Shown here: positions 63,138 through 64,000 of the stretch, in pieces
How positions within the stretch are numbered: the first letter of the stretch is position 1
How the letters are laid out: each line of letters starts with the position of its first letter
Origin: an uncultured Eubacteriales bacterium
GTDB taxonomy: Bacteria > Bacillota > Clostridia > Lachnospirales > Lachnospiraceae
NCBI GenBank assembly: GCA_900542465.1
Contig: UQNS01000007.1
Span: 35,396-99,395 of the forward strand
Length of the DNA: 64,000 bases
Direction: 5' to 3'
Notes under the pieces: generated by a model
What the model was told of the DNA's origin: nothing
What the model saw: the letters and a program-made list of their open reading frames with translations, nothing else
Databases searched by the model: none
Position numbers and translations under genes: made by a program

Positions 63138-64000
63138 ATGCCATATTTCAATATCGTGGCAGCGACAAGTGAAAATACAGTTGTTACTGAATACGAGCCT
63201 GTAAAGGCACGTTCTAACAACTATCAGTCAGAAGCTGAACTGGAAAAAGAGTTTATTCGTATGCTTACACAGCAGGGATACGAATATCTTCAGATACACA
63301 CAGAAAAAGATTTGACCACCAATCTTCGTAATCAGCTCGAAAGGTTGAATGCTTACCGGTTTTCTGAAACTGAATGGGATAGGTTCATCAAGAATTCTAT
63401 TGCCAATCAGAATGAAGGAATTATTGAAAAAACTAGAAAAATTCAAGAGGATAATGTTCAGGTTCTAAAGAGAGATGATGGCAGTACCAAAAACATCACA
63501 CTTATTGATAAGAAAAATGTTCACAACAACTTTTTACAGGTTATCAATCAGTACGTTATTGGAAAGTCTGACGGTGCAAAGCATGATAACAGATACGATG
63601 TAACAATCCTTGTAAATGGTTTCCCTCTTGTTCATATCGAATTAAAACGCAGAGGTGTGGCTATTCGTGAGGCTTTCAATCAGATTAACCGATATCAGAG
63701 AGATTCATTCTGGGCAGGAAGTGGTCTGTTTGAATATACGCAGATTTTTGTTATTTCAAATGGAACTAACACAAAGTACTATTCCAACAGCACCCGTTTC
63801 AATGCTATCAAGGATGTAAATGCTGCAGCTACTGCCAAGAAAGGTAAAACAAGCAATAGCTTTGAATTCACATCATTCTGGGCAGATGCAAACAATCGTG
63901 TTATTCCTGATTTGATCGACTTTACAAGAACATTCTTTGCAAAACATACGATTCTTAATATAATCACCAAGTATTGTATTTTCACTTCTGAAAATATGCT
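63138..64000 (+). CDS. hsdR: Type I restriction endonuclease subunit, N-terminal part, cut by window edge
   Basis: ATP-dependent translocase and nuclease subunit of the type I system; only the first 287 codons are in the window. Start ATG 63138 has AAGGAGG upstream, 20 bases after the third TRD. The N-terminal PD-(D/E)xK nuclease is visible: D154 in NRYDVTILVNG and E168-x-K170 in HIELKRRG, followed by QINRYQRDSFW (motif with Q and R typical of HsdR). The helicase domains should follow to the right. The order hsdM-hsdS-hsdR is intact. Confidence 0.95.
   Translation, partial: MPYFNIVAATSENTVVTEYEPVKARSNNYQSEAELEKEFIRMLTQQGYEYLQIHTEKDLTTNLRNQLERLNAYRFSETEWDRFIKNSIANQNEGIIEKTRKIQEDNVQVLKRDDGSTKNITLIDKKNVHNNFLQVINQYVIGKSDGAKHDNRYDVTILVNGFPLVHIELKRRGVAIREAFNQINRYQRDSFWAGSGLFEYTQIFVISNGTNTKYYSNSTRFNAIKDVNAAATAKKGKTSNSFEFTSFWADANNRVIPDLIDFTRTFFAKHTILNIITKYCIFTSENM

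Overview
The window looks like a chromosomal segment of a low-to-medium GC, strictly anaerobic Firmicute, most likely a gut or rumen Lachnospiraceae (Clostridia). This is inferred from a complete Rnf complex in the rnfCDGEAB order, a class III ribonucleotide reductase, a hybrid-cluster protein, the sufCBDSU order, strong AGGAGG-type ribosome binding sites and many GTG/TTG starts. No 16S gene is present, so genus is not assigned.

Layout. 1-2.7 kb: dnaG (cut by the left edge) and dgt. 2.8-4.1 kb: a CNNM/CorC-type membrane protein facing a leftward ddl-murF-TPR protein-DUF4026-like operon. 9.6-14.6 kb: sufCBDSU, with a Fur-type 7-1-7 inverted repeat upstream. 15-20.6 kb: nrdD, a Trk/Ktr potassium system, a membrane-anchored HAD phosphatase. 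20.7-25 kb: tRNA-Gly(GCC), degV, a double GNAT protein, and dapAB behind a lysine riboswitch with its own terminator. 25.2-27.6 kb: a SulP anion transporter and a DUF1275 membrane protein. 27.6-33.7 kb: rnfCDGEAB followed by a NusG-II protein and a Gx/Hpre_diP_synt_I membrane protein. 34-40 kb: ispH-rpsA overlap, cmk, a BaiN-like flavoprotein, thiN, a TPR/FN3-associated membrane protein. 40.2-45.6 kb: a full urease operon ureABCEFGD with a clear sigma-A promoter. 46-53 kb: a HerA-like ATPase, a methyltransferase, a hotdog thioesterase, Smr, PAP2, a small alarmone synthetase, and a divergent Crp/Fnr regulator-hcp pair sharing a long palindrome. 53-54.5 kb: an F420-ligase-like protein.

The two accessory regions are the most interesting. 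At 54.6-59.0 kb there is a compact putative RiPP locus: a PqqD-like recognition protein, a radical SAM/SPASM enzyme, a 47-residue Cys-rich precursor peptide not present among the long ORFs, an HPr-kinase-like P-loop protein, an S24/S26 peptidase and a divergent nucleotidyltransferase-like protein. The precursor has its own consensus promoter inside the end of the radical SAM gene and a terminator immediately behind it. At 59.1-64.0 kb, next to a decayed large serine recombinase fragment, lies a type I restriction-modification system (controller XRE, hsdM, hsdS, hsdR cut by the right edge). Its hsdS carries two variable elements: a 12-bp TAEL repeat in the spacer between the target recognition domains, and a (GACA)12 tract that keeps a third recognition domain out of frame. 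Gain of one unit or loss of two would fuse it, predicting a phase-variable specificity subunit.

Housekeeping functions connect loosely: Rnf couples ferredoxin and NAD to an ion gradient, Suf builds the many Fe-S clusters needed by Rnf, Hcp, IspH and the radical SAM enzyme, and the dap genes with murF and ddl supply peptidoglycan precursors.
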